Assembly (NCBI GenBank): GCA_016946835.1
Contig: JACVTC010000025.1
Coordinates: forward strand, 1,355,001-1,407,500
Origin: Neocallimastix lanati (nom. inval.)
Lineage: Eukaryota > Neocallimastigomycota > Neocallimastigomycetes > Neocallimastigales > Neocallimastigaceae
Length of the DNA stretch: 52,500 bases
Direction of reading: 5' to 3'
Both the position numbers and the translations under genes were made by a program. A model generated the notes under the pieces. That model did no database searches and was not told the origin of the DNA. It was given only the letters and a program-made list of their open reading frames with translations. Every line of letters begins with the position of its first letter. Positions within the stretch are counted from its first letter, which is position 1. Below, piece by piece: positions 37,130-50,064 of the stretch.

Positions 37130-38050
37130 TTTTTTTTTATTATTTATTATTCCATTATTTATTATTCCATTATTAATTATTTATTATTAATTATTTATTA
37201 TTTATAATTTATTATTTATTATTCAATTATTCAGTAATTAGTATTTAATTATTATTATTCAATTATTCAATTATTTATTATTTATTAATTATTATTTATT
37301 ATTTATTATTCAATTATTTATTATTCATTTATTTATTATTTATTATTTATTATTTATTATTTATTATTTATTAATAAATACTCTTTTTAATTATTTATTA
37401 TTCAATTATTTATTATTCAATTATTTAATTATTTATTATTTATTATTAATTAATTATTATTCAATTATTTATTATTATTATTTATTATTACTTATATAAA
37501 TATTATTTATTATTTATTAATATTATATAAATATTATTTATTATTACTTGTATCTTTAGAGTGAAAGAGATTTCTTTCTAAATATCTTTTTTTTATTTTT
37601 TTTGGCTACATATGCTTTTACTTTAAAAAAATATTTTACTATTACATAAGGTTTGAAGATAAAAATGATAAACAATTGTTTCCAAATTGTCAAATTAACA
37701 AAAAAAAAAAAAATTCAATATATGATTATAGCAATAACTAACAATAATAAATAATAAACAATAAATAATAAACAATAAATAATAAATAATTAAATAATTA
37801 ATGATTAAATGATTAAATAAATGAATAATAAATAACAAATAATTGAATAATAAATAAATAATAAATAATAAATAAGAGTATTTATTAATAAATAAAAAAT
37901 AATAAATAATAAATAATAAATAATAAATAATAAAAAGAGTATTTATTAATAAATAATAAATAATAAATAATAAATTAATAATAAATAATTGAATAATAAT
38001 AATTATTATTATTATTATTGTTGTTGTTGTTGTTATTATTATTATTATTA
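37130..38050. repeat. AT minisatellite blocks 4 and 5, opposite orientations
   Basis: 37130-37500 is built on TTATTATT with TTATTCAATTA variants and one taataaatactcttttt. 37735-38050 carries the reverse complement (aaaagagtatttattaata, twice) and ends in (ATT)n and (GTT)n tracts. The sequence between them, 37540-37730, is not repetitive. The open frame at 37695-38057 is a product of the repeat. Confidence 0.8.
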
Positions 38051-38404
38051 TTATCATTTGTTAACTTCATTAAAATTTAGATCTATAATATTGTATATGA
38101 GGTAAAAAAGTGTATGATCTATCTTTAACAACTTTAAATAAGTAATTAAGTCACATGTCACATTTTATTGCATGCGTTTTCCATAATATGGAATAAACTA
38201 AAAATTAATTAAATAAATATTAAAAGATAATAAACATAGATTTATACAAGGACGTATAGATATAATACATATACATTTAAGTAATCATTAGATGTAAATA
38301 AATAAATAAATATAAATAAATTATGTCAATAATAATAATTATATTTATTAATTATTATTTATTAATTATTATTTTAAATTGTTATTTATTTATTTTTATT
38401 AGGA

Positions 38405-39329
38405 ATTTGGTATTAAATATGTTAACTTTATCTTACGAATATATTATGTTTAAGGGTTGTTTTGAGTTACTTATTAACTAAAGATTTAAACTAATACGAT
38501 ATTTATATGTTTACATTGTGGCTTATATGTTCAATTTATTACAATATGTATTAATATATTTGACATGTATTAAATAGGCTTCAATAAGCTATTTAATATG
38601 TTTTTATTAAAGAGGAAACTTATTTCATATGTTTCACATATTCTATTATTACCCCTCAAACCTAATTGTTTGAATAAAATAATTTTGGTTTGTTGGTGAA
38701 TTTGTGTATTATTTCTTTAAACCAAATTTTCCTAATTCCTAATTTCCCCAATTTCAATTATATTTAAATGAGTTTCATAAAACGATAAATAATTTCTTTT
38801 AAGTAAAATTTTCTAAATAATTTAGTTAAATTATGAGAACTGATATCACTATTCCTCCTCGGGTTAGTATTCTTAAATTATGATATTATGTTTTAAGCTT
38901 AAGAAGTCAGCTAAGTTAACTAGAATATTAACCAACAATTTAACGGTCACATCACTTTATTAATGTGGTGGTATGAGGTGTCTATAGTATTATCACCGCT
39001 TGTTTTTAGTAAGTCGACGTCACAACATTTTATAATATTAGTCATATTAATCCACGAACAATGTTTTGAACATTCGCTAAATGCTATAATATTGAGTTTT
39101 GCAGGTTGAGGTGACTACACCATGTTGAAGTTTGGAACACCAACTTATTGATGTCTTTCCAACAAATAGTAAAAATCCAGTTGTAGATCTACGTTTTACT
39201 TTGTCTCCTCCAAAGTCAGCATCTGAGTAAGCATGGATATTTAATGGTTTTCTGATTAGAAATTCCATAATTTTTTGTTGTCTTTAAGTATTCTAAAATT
39301 TTAATTAGATTAAACCAGTCTTCTTTACT

Positions 39330-39368
<39 letters not shown>

Positions 39369-41150
39369 TTTTGGCTGACTTGGTTACTGCAAATATAATA
39401 TCTGGTCTTGAAGATACTGCCAGATATAAAAAGATTGCCAGAAAGACTACGGTATTTTGTTGCATCTATGGAAAAAGATTTGAGTTCATCACTTTCAATA
39501 AATGTTATAAAAGTAGGGATGTATTTTGAAAGATGTGTTTCATATTTTTTTTTAGGGGTTATTTGTATTAAAATCAGTATGAATTTTTAAATTTGAATTA
39601 AGAAAAGTAATTTAATTGAGGTATTGTATTAGGATTATATTGATCATCAAAGATGATGTTGGATGATTTTAAATATGTATGATAATGATAATTGTAATTT
39701 TTGCTTATTGAAGTTGTTACTGTTATCATTATTATAATTGTGAATGAAATCTGTGTTATTTTATAATATGAGAAGTTTGTTTATTCTCTATATTGGAGAT
39801 GTTTTTGTTAAAATAAAAATCAGCGGGAAGTTTTTTTCATAGAAGTCAACAGTTCTAGATATAATTACTTTATCATTTGTGATATCGAATATTTTATAAG
39901 CATATATATTATTACAATATCCCAAGAAAACACCAAGTAACCCTTTATTTTCTTGAACTGGCACAGTTGGTTAGAATACCATTCAGTCTCTCAATTATGC
40001 CATCTTGTTATGGTATCTGTAAGTAAATGAATTATTCCCTTTACTTCGACTGATATTTTTAAAATTATTTGAAAAAAATTCAGTTCCATTATCACGCTTT
40101 ATGTATTTTTATACTTTTGTTAAAATTATTTGTTGTTTGTGTATACCATTCGTCAAATATATTAAATGTTTTTCTTTTATTATTTTTTTTAAAAAAAAAA
40201 AAAAAAAAAAAAAGAATCCAATGAAACTTAGAGAAATCGTCTAGAATAGTGAATATATATTAACTTCTATAAATTGATTCTGAAATCGGGCCAACAAGAT
40301 CAAAATGTATAAGTTCAAGTACTTCTTTTACTTGATTTATTGAATCTCGAAAAAAGGTTTACTCCTTAATTTTGCTTTAGAGCAAATGATACATTTTTTT
40401 TTTTTTTTTTTGTTTATAGATTACTTTTGGAAAATGATGTATTATATTTGTAATATCTAAATGATCCTTTCGACGATGTCATATATAGTAAAATTATCAT
40501 TTCTAGAGTTACTGAAAGCTGAAGAATAATTATTTTCTAAAAAAGGAAAATCTCACTGTTTTCAGTTGTATTTTCTATTTTTTTCTTTTTTTTTTTTTTT
40601 TTTTTTTTTTTGAGATCCGAAATTTAAAAGTATTAGTATAGGAATTTGCTTCTGTATTTGTAATTCTTTTTTTTTCTTTTATATTAGAATAAATTATTCC
40701 TGGAATAACTTTAGTTTCAAAATTTTAACATTGATTCTAGTTATTTTTAAATTGAAATAAATTCTTTATCCATTTTAAATTCTCAGGAAAAGCTCTATAA
40801 AAGAAACCAACTTTACACTCATAGGATAAAGGTTTATTTATATATTCTAATTCATCAAATAAAATTTCTAGAGAAGCTATAAAAATATTGATATCTGTGA
40901 TTGAATTCATATTTTAGGTTACTTAATTTTTCATTTATTTCATCATAAAGTTGTTCCTTTCCTTTAGTAAAAGAGCTTTCTGATATTTTCCAACTTTCAA
41001 AAGCAGTTTTACCACGGGTTTCAATTAATTTTTTTCTTTTGTTACTATGTCCAAACGAATTTAAAATAACCCATTTTGTGATGTTGTCTAATTTAATATC
41101 GTTTTGAGTCAAGATCTTTATGATAGACTAAAGATGAATTGATTTTATCA
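38405..41150 (-). mobile_element. Degenerate Ty1/copia retrotransposon
   Basis: Minus-strand relic. In sense order it has a gag-like piece (41112-40855), a GAG-pre-integrase motif (HRRKDHLDITNIIHHF near 40470, CIICSKAKLRSKPF near 40380), and an integrase core (LELIHFDLVGPIS near 40310, ILDDFSKFHWIL near 40240, RDNGTEFF near 40090). Next come the reverse-transcriptase tail (LAVSSRPDIIFAVTKSAKRF near 39410) and RNase H (SDADFGGDKVKRRSTTGFL, 39268-39077), then NLADFLSL near 38910. A purine tract, gaggaggaatag, then leads into TGATATCA at 38851, a possible 3' LTR start. Most of RT and the protease are missing or unreadable, and stops and T runs (39331-39363, 40593-40611) break it. No 5' LTR was found. 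Confidence 0.82.
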
Positions 41151-42148
41151 ATTATATAATTATTAGGATCATCCATCTTGGTTTATTTTTAATTTTAACA
41201 ACTTTTTCAGAAGTAATATAATCAATTAAATTGTTCAAGTCCAAGAAGTGTAGCATTGGAAGTTTTCCAGTTTTAGTAATTATCAGTATTTAAATCCACA
41301 ACTTTATTAAATTTTTTATATTAATATTATAAAATGACAGTATTTATTATTATTCACTATTCATTATACATTTTTATTATTAATTCTAATAACTTTTATT
41401 AATATCATTATTTTATATTGTACATTATCATATGTAATGATTAAATTTTTTAACTATTAATTTGTAATGAAATAAATAATAAATAGTAAGTAGAAGTGAC
41501 TGACTTTTTTATTTTAAATGATAGTATTAAAATATAAAAAAAAAATAGTATTTTTTTTTTTTTTTTTTTAATAATTGATTTTTTTTAATTAAAAATAAAT
41601 AAATAAATAAATAGAATTTAATCTTCCATTATTATTATTATTATTTTTATTGGCTATAAATTTAATTAAACATTTTTTTTTAAAAAAATTCATTTTTATT
41701 CAACTTTTTTTTTTTTTAATAAAACATATATTGATTCAACAAATTTTCAAAAAAGAAGAATTGACAAAAAAAAAATTTTTTTTTTTTTTTTTAAAATAAA
41801 TAAATATTAAATTGTAGATATAAATAAAATATATATATTTATATAAAGCAATTACACATACCCAATTTTATTATTTTTTTTTTTTTAAATCATTAAATAT
41901 ACATATATAATTTTCTTTATTATTGCAATTAATAAAATAACAATTAAAAAAAAATAATAATAAAAATAATAATAGTAATATTAAACAACTATATAAGATA
42001 TATTTTCAATAATATAATAAAAAAATCAATAAAACAATAACAATAATAATACATTTAATAAAAAATTGTTTAAAAAAAAAGAATAAATTAAAGAAAAAGG
42101 AAAAGAAAAGGAAAAAAGAAAAAGAAAAAAATAAATAATAATAATAAA
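41151..42148. other. AT-rich upstream flank of the 42149 gene
   Basis: Poly-A/T with no gene. The stretch 42085-42148 is purine-rich (gaaaaaggaaaagaaaagg) directly before the ATG and may be the 5' leader. Confidence 0.6.
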
Positions 42149-43273
42149 ATGAATTTCAAAACATTCTGTTATGTATATTGTATAATAAGTTTTCAAATAC
42201 TAATGGTATGGGGTGATACATTTATAGAAACGTTTACAGGTGGACGAATTAAAGACTATTTATCAGAGTCGGCCGATGACTACCTCAATGATAAAAAACT
42301 TTCAGAACGGTATAAGACTATTCAATTACCTAAGGAATGGTATATATATATTTTTTTATTTTCAAAAAAAAAAAAAAAAAAAAAAAAAGAAAGAATAAAA
42401 ATTATTTTATTATTATTATTGATAGTATTGTTGTTTTAATGGTTATTACATTATTAAGAATATAAAATAATATAAACATTATATTTTTTTTATTTTTTTA
42501 TTTTTATTTTTACATAAAATGTATTTTTTTTTTTATCAAATCATTCATTGAGAATTGAAATTTCGGCAATGTTGGATTTTAAAAAGTTTTTCAAAAAAAA
42601 TGATTATAACTAATATTTATAAAAAAAAAAAAATAAAATAAAAATAAAAAAAAAATAAATATAATTTTATTATAAAAAATGGCATGAAATTTTATTATAT
42701 ATATATATTTAAGATTTTAATTTACATTTCAGTTAATTTTATAAATAAATCATTATTATGATTAAATTATCTATTAATACATTTTTCATTTTTATTTTAA
42801 TTGTTAAATATTACAATAATACAATAATTATTTAATTATATGTTTAACTCTTTTTTTTAAAATATATATATATAATGTTCATTTTTTAATTAAAAAAAAA
42901 AAAAAAAAAAAAAAGTTTCATATTTAATAATAAAGAATTAAAACATCATAATGTGACAGCAACCTATGCCATACAAAAGGTCATACGTCGTTCTCAAACT
43001 CATAATAATCAAAATAAGGATGATACCTCCGAAGCAACAGTTGAAATTCCAATGTCACCACGTCTCTTCCCTAACTATCCAACTTCTACCCCAGTCTATG
43101 CGAATGTCTATATTGTACCAGACATTAAAAGTGGTTCTTTAACCTTTTACGATTTGAGACTATCCTATTCATCCAGTGTAATTTTTATTATTCATTACTT
43201 ATAATTTTATCTTTTTTTTTTTTTTTTTTTATATATATATAAAGCAACTACATATATATATATATATATATAT

Positions 43274-43313
<40 letters not shown>

Positions 43314-43596
43314 GTTTTATACATATATTTATATATCTATATATATATATTTATTTATTTATTTATTTCTTCAATTACATTTGAAATTTTATTTTATAAT
43401 ATATATATATATATACAACTTAACACATTTTTATTTTTATTTTTTTTTTAAAAAAAAAAAAAAAAAAAAAATAGACGCCAGCACAATTTAATATGGATGT
43501 ATTTAATATCAAAAAATTTGAAACCTTTTTCTCTAGTCAACTATCCAACTGCTGTAAAAAATGTCAAAATGTATGCAAATAATAATAATATTAATA

Positions 43597-43643
<47 letters not shown>

Positions 43644-44275
43644 GTATAAACATTAACATTTTAGTTAATTATTAATTAATATAATCTTTATTTATATTAT
43701 ATATATAATGAAATAATATAAAATAATTTAAAATATTAATAATAATAATGATAAAAAAAAAAAAAAAAAAAAAAAGTTTGATATGGATAAAGCCTTAATA
43801 ATAATGATAACAGCCAATTATGATGGTGTAACGACGAATGAACCTACCACTCAAAGTTTAACTGTTCCATATAATATAGGTAATAATAATAAAAAAATAA
43901 AATAAAATAAAATTAAAATAGTAAATAATAAAATAAAAAAAAATAAAATAATGAAAAATTAAATTAATAAATAAATTAAAGCAATTACAAATAACAATAA
44001 TAATGATAATAAAAAAAAATTATTGATATTATTAACATCAACAAAAATTATTCATAAATATATTTATATTAACATTACATTTTAATTTATTCATTGATGT
44101 ATATTAATAATTTTTTCTTTTTTTTTTTTAAAAAAAAAAAAAATTAATCTATTCTAAATATTTTTTTATATGATTTTATATATATTTATATTTTATAATT
44201 TTATTTATAATTATTCTATATTTATTTATTGATTTATTGATTTAATTTATTCAATATTTGTTCATAATATATATT

Positions 44276-44323
<48 letters not shown>

Positions 44324-44461
44324 TTTGAACCCTATCTCTTTTTATTCATTCCAAAAAATGTAATTCCTTTAATGATTTTTATGGGAGTGCTCTCGGCCTT
44401 TTTAGTGGTTATCTTCATTCCTCGAGTTTTCCAACATATTGATCATTTAAAACAGGAATAA
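42149..44461 (+). CDS. Uncharacterised secretory-pathway membrane protein, five exons
   Basis: Exons proposed: 42149-42339, 42916-43177, 43475-43570, 43777-43879 and 44322-44461, giving 263 residues. Every join keeps frame (phases 2, 0, 0, 1) with GT donors and AG acceptors. The N-terminus MNFKTFCYVYCIISFQILMV is a signal peptide or anchor. A lumenal or extracellular part follows, with segments ATYAIQKVIRRSQTHN, VYANVYIVPDIKSGSLTFYD, SNCCKKCQN and ALIIMITANYDGV. Near the C-terminus is one transmembrane span, PLMIFMGVLSAFLVVIF (about residues 228-246), and a short basic tail. This is type I topology. I do not recognise the family. Four of four acceptors follow long A runs, including 42 A at 44278-44320. 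The short cysteine cluster may bind metal or form disulphides. Confidence 0.78.
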
Positions 44462-45405
44462 AGAAGAATTAATTAAAGGAAGAGACAACTAAACAAAATA
44501 ATTAAATAATTAATAAATAATAATAGAAAGAAATATAAAATATAATAGAAAAAATAAAAAATAAAAAATAAAAAATAAGAATAAAAATAAAAAAAAATAA
44601 AAATTTAAAAAAAAAATAAATAAATAAATAATAAATATATATAATAAAATAAATAAAAATAAAATGAAGTTTTCATAATATATATCCTAATATTTAGAAC
44701 AACTGAAAAATAAAAAATTAAAAATTAAAACAACCTAAATTAAAACAACCTTTAAGTTATTAATATATTAATAGGGAGGTGTGCGTTTCGCAATTGTGCA
44801 TTTTCGCAAAATGTGGCTTAAAATATTTTTAAAAAATAAACATATAAATAAACAAAATAAATAAATAAAAAAAAAATATTTATTATTTATAATTTATTAT
44901 TTATTATTTATTATTTATTTATTATTTATTATTTATTATTTATTATTTATTATTTATTATTTATTATTTATTATTTATTATTTATTATTTATTATTTATT
45001 ATTTATTATTTATTATTTATTATTTATTATTTATTATTATTTATTTATTATTTATTATTTATTATTTATTATTTTATTATTTATTATTATTTATTTATTA
45101 TTTATTATTATTTATTTATTATTTATTATTTAATAAAGTTTTATTAAATTTATGTATCTTATATTTTATCATTGATTTATGGTACATATTAGTAATAGAT
45201 TTATAAAATTATAAAATACACCTTTATAACACATGATGTGAAATTATTATTAAGCCACATTAATTAATCACGTATTTTCTATAATATTTTTTTATGTTCT
45301 ACATAGATTTATATAAATAGCTCATATTTTTACAGTTTTTTTTTTGCTTATCTTTTATTTGTTTTTAAATAATAAACATAATAAACTTTAAAATTTTAAA
45401 AAATT

Positions 45406-45465
<60 letters not shown>

Positions 45466-45587
45466 TTATTTATAATTTACAATTCATTCTATATTCATTT
45501 TATTATTATTTTTTTTTAAATATTCAAAAAAAAAAAAAAAAAAAAAATGCTATAGATAGTTAATATATATATAATATATATATATTC
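44462..45587. other. AT-rich spacer with minisatellite
   Basis: No gene. It contains the 44873-45135 array and (TTTA)n at about 45405-45465. The stretch 44774-44820, with gggaggtgtgcgtttcgc, is locally mixed and of unknown origin. Confidence 0.6.
44873..45135. repeat. (TTATTTA)n array
   Basis: A very regular run of the 7-base unit TTATTTA over about 260 bases, with a few TTATT insertions after 45034. It lacks the aatactctt spacer of the other blocks. Confidence 0.88.
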
Positions 45588-47330
45588 TTAATTTATTTTT
45601 TTTGTTCTTTTTATATTTAAAGTAAAATCTATTTCATTATCTTCCAAATATTTTCTTATTTTAGTGTTAACCTGTTGACAGGCATAGTATAGAGATTTTA
45701 TTGCTTCATGATCATCAACATGAATATCCACATCCTTCTCCACCAAATATTTTATAATTTCAATATTTTGTTTACGGTAGGCAAAGAATAAAGGTGTTTC
45801 CCCAATCTTCGTTTTAACATTAATATCTGCCCCATTCTCCAATAAATATTTAATAATTTCATTTCTTTGATAGATGAACGCATACAGTAAGGGAGTCTCA
45901 CCACTACAACTTTTAGCATTAATATCTGCCCCATGCTCAACTAAATATTTTACGATGGAAAGATCTCCTTTTTCACATGCATAAAATAGAGGGGTCTTAT
46001 GATCGAAACCTTTTCTTATATTAACATTTGCTCCTTTCTCCACTAAATATCTTACAAATTCTTCATTTTGTTCATAGCAAGCAAAGAATAACGGATTCCA
46101 ACCATAGTCATTTTTTGTATTAATATCGGCACCCTTCTCAATCAAGTACTTTATCATTTCATCATTTTGATAATCACAGGCGTAAAGTAGAGGCGTCCAA
46201 CCATATTTTTCCTTTTTAACGTTGACATCGGCTCCCTTCTCCACTAAATATTTTATCATTTCGTTATTTTGATAATCACAGGCGTAGAGTAGAGGCGTCC
46301 AACCATCATCCTCCTTTTTCACATTAACATCCGCTCCCTTTTCCACCAGAAACTTTATCAACTCCTTATTAAAATCACGACAGGCATACAGTAAAGGTGT
46401 ATAGCCATCTTTTTTTTTTTTCACGTTCACCTCAGCACCCTTCTCCACTAAATACTTGATCATCTTATAATTTTTATTTTCGCAAGCATGAAGAAGAGGC
46501 GTCCAGCCACTCTTCTCCAGTTTTGCATTAACATCTGCCCCTCTCTCCACCAAATATCTTATCATTTCATTATTAAATCCACGACAGGCAAACATTAGAG
46601 GGGTATAACCATCCTCTTTTTTTGCATTAATATCAGCCCCCCTCTCCACTAAATATTTCATCATTTCATAGTTGTAATTACGACAGACGTACATCAGAGG
46701 GGTATACCCATCATTTTTTTTGGAGTTAACGTCGGCACCGTTTTCCACTAAAAATTTTATGATTTCATTATTAAATTTACGGCAGGCGTACATCAAAGGA
46801 GAATAGCCATCCTCCTTCTGGGCATTGACATCTGCACCTCTTTCCACCAAATATTTTATCATTCCCGAATTATTATTTTCGGTGACAAGATGTAAAGGAG
46901 TACAGCCCACGGTATCCTTAGCATTGATTTCCGAACCATTCTCCACTAAAAACTTTATAATTTCATCATTATTAGCTTTACAGGCATAGAATAACGGGGT
47001 GGAACCGACGTCATCCGTAAAATTAATATTTATTCTTTTTTTTTCATATTTTATGAGTTCCTTCAATTGAACGCTGGATAAATTTGTTCTATTCATATAA
47101 AAATAGAGAAATTGAAGAATATAATTTTCATTGTAGTTATACCGTTTAATAATAAAATTGATTAAATTCTCTGGTATACAATTTTTAATAGCTTCTATTA
47201 GAAAAGAATGAAAATCATTATTAATCCATTTTTTTAATTCTCTATCATTATTTATATGATATTTAAATTCATCAATAGTATTAATTTTAAAAATCTCCTT
47301 AATATTTTTTAGTTTTTGATAATTACATTC
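45588..47330 (-). CDS. Ankyrin-repeat protein, at least 580 residues, 5' exon missing
   Basis: The frame is open from a likely acceptor (TAATAG before 47330) to the stop at 45588, 580 codons. The first Met is codon 79 (47096), but the 78 codons before it look coding (FHSFLIEAIKN, LINFIIKRYNYNENYI), so a short upstream exon with the true start is expected and not found. From about codon 116, 14 consecutive ankyrin repeats of 33-34 residues follow, with the G-TPL-AC and IIKYLVE-GADIN consensus. The last repeat is degenerate, and the protein ends in a short basic tail (IKRTKKIN). Repeats 3-9 are very alike and 8 and 9 nearly identical, a sign of recent expansion. Such repeats bind other proteins. 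There is no signal peptide or catalytic domain in the visible part, so the role is unknown. Confidence 0.88.
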   Translation of the reverse strand, partial: ECNYQKLKNIKEIFKINTIDEFKYHINNDRELKKWINNDFHSFLIEAIKNCIPENLINFIIKRYNYNENYILQFLYFYMNRTNLSSVQLKELIKYEKKRININFTDDVGSTPLFYACKANNDEIIKFLVENGSEINAKDTVGCTPLHLVTENNNSGMIKYLVERGADVNAQKEDGYSPLMYACRKFNNEIIKFLVENGADVNSKKNDGYTPLMYVCRNYNYEMMKYLVERGADINAKKEDGYTPLMFACRGFNNEMIRYLVERGADVNAKLEKSGWTPLLHACENKNYKMIKYLVEKGAEVNVKKKKDGYTPLLYACRDFNKELIKFLVEKGADVNVKKEDDGWTPLLYACDYQNNEMIKYLVEKGADVNVKKEKYGWTPLLYACDYQNDEMIKYLIEKGADINTKNDYGWNPLFFACYEQNEEFVRYLVEKGANVNIRKGFDHKTPLFYACEKGDLSIVKYLVEHGADINAKSCSGETPLLYAFIYQRNEIIKYLLENGADINVKTKIGETPLFFAYRKQNIEIIKYLVEKDVDIHVDDHEAIKSLYYACQQVNTKIRKYLEDNEIDFTLNIKRTKKIN

Positions 47331-47963
47331 CTATTATATTTAAAATATATTATATATATATATATATAAATTATTATTTATTAATATTTAGTAATCATTA
47401 TTTTTTTTTTTTTTATTATTCATTATTTAATTTTTTATTCATTTATTATCATTACTAATTGTTACTGTTAAAAATAATATATATATATATATCAATTATT
47501 ATTATTATTATTATTAAAAAGCTTTAATTTTAAAAAATACTTTTCAAAGTATATAAAAATAAAATATTAAATTAATAATAATATATTAATATAATAAAAG
47601 AAAAGAAAAGAAAAAAGCATTATTATTAATAATAACAAGTAAAGAAAAGAAAAAACAAAAAAGATCAAAAACCAAAAGAAAAAAATAAATAAATAAATAA
47701 ATATTACGTATTTACCATCATTATAAAAAAAAGAAAAAAGAAAAAAAAAAAATTTGAAAAATTTAAAATCCACCAAAGAAACAAAAATAAAATAAAAAAA
47801 ATAAAATAAAATAAAATAAAATAAAATAAAATATATATAAAAAAATAATATATAATAAATAATAAATAATAAATAATAAATTGTTAATTGTAAATAGTAA
47901 ATAGTAAATAAAACTAATAAAATTAAGGTTTATATTTTTGAATATAATGATAATAATAATAAT

Positions 47964-47997
<34 letters not shown>

Positions 47998-48199
47998 ATA
48001 CATAACCGAAAAATAAAAGTATAAAAAATTAAAAAAATTAAAAAAAATTTAAAATTTAAAAAATATTAAAAACAATTAAAAAAATGATTTGTAGTTTATT
48101 ATATATATAAACATATATATAATAAAATAAAAAAAAAATTTTTTTTTCTTACTATTAAGTCCATAAAAATAAATAATAAAAAAATGAAGTTTTTTGTCA

Positions 48200-48232
<33 letters not shown>

Positions 48233-48543
48233 TAAATATGAAATTCTTTATTAGTTTTTTAAGAAAATAAAATAGGAATAATAAACCTACTATAGTAATT
48301 TAATAATATATATATATATATCGTGAAGTATATATTAAATAAAAATAATAATTTTTTGATTTAAAAAATTTATTTAATATTTATATATAATTATAACATA
48401 TTATTAGTCTTTGAATCTAAAGTAGAATATTGAATTATTGATTTTCTTTTATTTTATGTTATTATTATAATTGTATAAATTTTAAAACTTTTTTTTCTTT
48501 TGTTTTTTAAATCAATCCTATTAACAGAAGTAATATTTTGATA

Positions 48544-48586
<43 letters not shown>

Positions 48587-49466
48587 AAATAAGCTTATAA
48601 TAAAATTCAACATACATTTAATAAAACTTTTATAAATAGAAAATAAAATTCTTTATATTTTACTTTAATATAGAACTATATATTTTATTGTTAAAAAATT
48701 TATATAAATTACAAATGCATATCTATCTATAAATATAGATATAGATATATAGATATAGATATAGATATATTAGTAATTTTTTTTAAAGTTTAAATGTTCT
48801 TTTGAAAAACTGAGACAATGATTATTCTTTTTAATTTTTTTTTTTTTTTTTTTATTTTAGATTTTTAAAATTATTTTTCTTCAATTCAATTATATTATAG
48901 ATAATGATTATAGCGTTAATACATCCAAATGAATAAGCTTCATAATTATTATTATATTCTTGAATAAGAAAAAAAAAAATTTTTTTTTTTTAAAAAAAAA
49001 ATCTTTAATTGTATCTATATAAATTTTATTGGATACATCATCTTCTTTAATATTAGGATATATATGTATTTTTTTTAATTATATATATAGAAAAAAAAAA
49101 AAAAAAAAAAAAAAAAAAACATATATAGCATAAGTATATTTAATAGGTTAAAAAAAATTTTTTTTTGGACTATATTATGACCCCCTCCCATTAAATATAT
49201 GATTATTTAAAAAAAAAAAAAAAAAAAAAAAAATTCAATAAATTCTGATATATAAAGAGTATTATTATACTTTTTTCTGTTAACACTTTTTAATTATTTT
49301 ATATTGGAATTTTTTTTTTTTTTTTTTTTTTTGAGTTGTTGTCTGTTGAGATTTATAACTTTTTTTTACTTTTACTTAATTTATTAATTTCATATGATTA
49401 TTCCTTAATACATTATTGATTGATTATGAAATTTTCTAAAATTTAAAATAATTTTTATTTTAATAT

Positions 49467-49514
<48 letters not shown>

Positions 49515-49956
49515 CTATAGATATAATAGTTTTCTATTTCTGTCGTTATACCTTTATATAATTATTATGATTATATTTAATTCTCTTTTGTCATTTTAAA
49601 TATTTTAATAAATTAATCTATCCATTATATATTAATATATCTATAGATCATTATATCATATAATAATATGATAGTATAATTTTAATATAGATTTAACTCT
49701 ACCATATCACAAAATTCAAAAAAAAAAAAAAAAAAAAAAAATCAGTTAAAAAAAAAAAAAAAAAAGTTTTAATTTAAAATTTATATTTAATATTCATTTC
49801 AAAGATACTTGACCTATATATAACCTATAAATACATGCAATTAATCCAAATTTATGAATTGAACGGTTTATTCGGTAAATCTAATATATAATAAATTAAT
49901 ATAATAAATTTGTTTTTTAACAATTACTATCTAGAAATAATATAGATTATTATTAA
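47331..49956. other. Long AT-rich non-coding DNA
   Basis: A/T homopolymers, (TA)n at 48210-48230 and 48308-48320, and T or A runs of over 30 bases at 47967, 48549, 49091 and 49471. The frame at 47567-47776 is low complexity with no ATG start. The missing 5' exon of the ankyrin gene should lie somewhere above 47331. Confidence 0.6.
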
Positions 49957-50064
49957 TAAAATTTAATTTAACATAAAATTAAAAATTAATTTATAAAATA
50001 ATATTTTTTATAAAATTTAATTTAACATAAAATTAAAAATTAATTTATAAAATAATATTTTTTA
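49957..50064. repeat. Perfect 54-bp tandem duplication
   Basis: Units 49957-50010 and 50011-50064 appear identical. Each begins taaaatttaatttaacataa. Confidence 0.85.

Noticed and set aside
37695-38057. 120-residue I/Y/L-rich protein
   Set aside because: It arises from the minisatellite (TTATTATT type) and has no complex sequence.
44258-44461. Independent gene starting MFIIYIQKKKKK
   Set aside because: The start lies in the intron and the lysines are the A run before the acceptor at 44321; the rest is exon 5 of the 42149 gene.
47567-47776. 5' exon of the ankyrin gene
   Set aside because: The frame starts only at a non-ATG codon, is poly-Phe rich, and no donor gives the phase-0 join needed at 47330.
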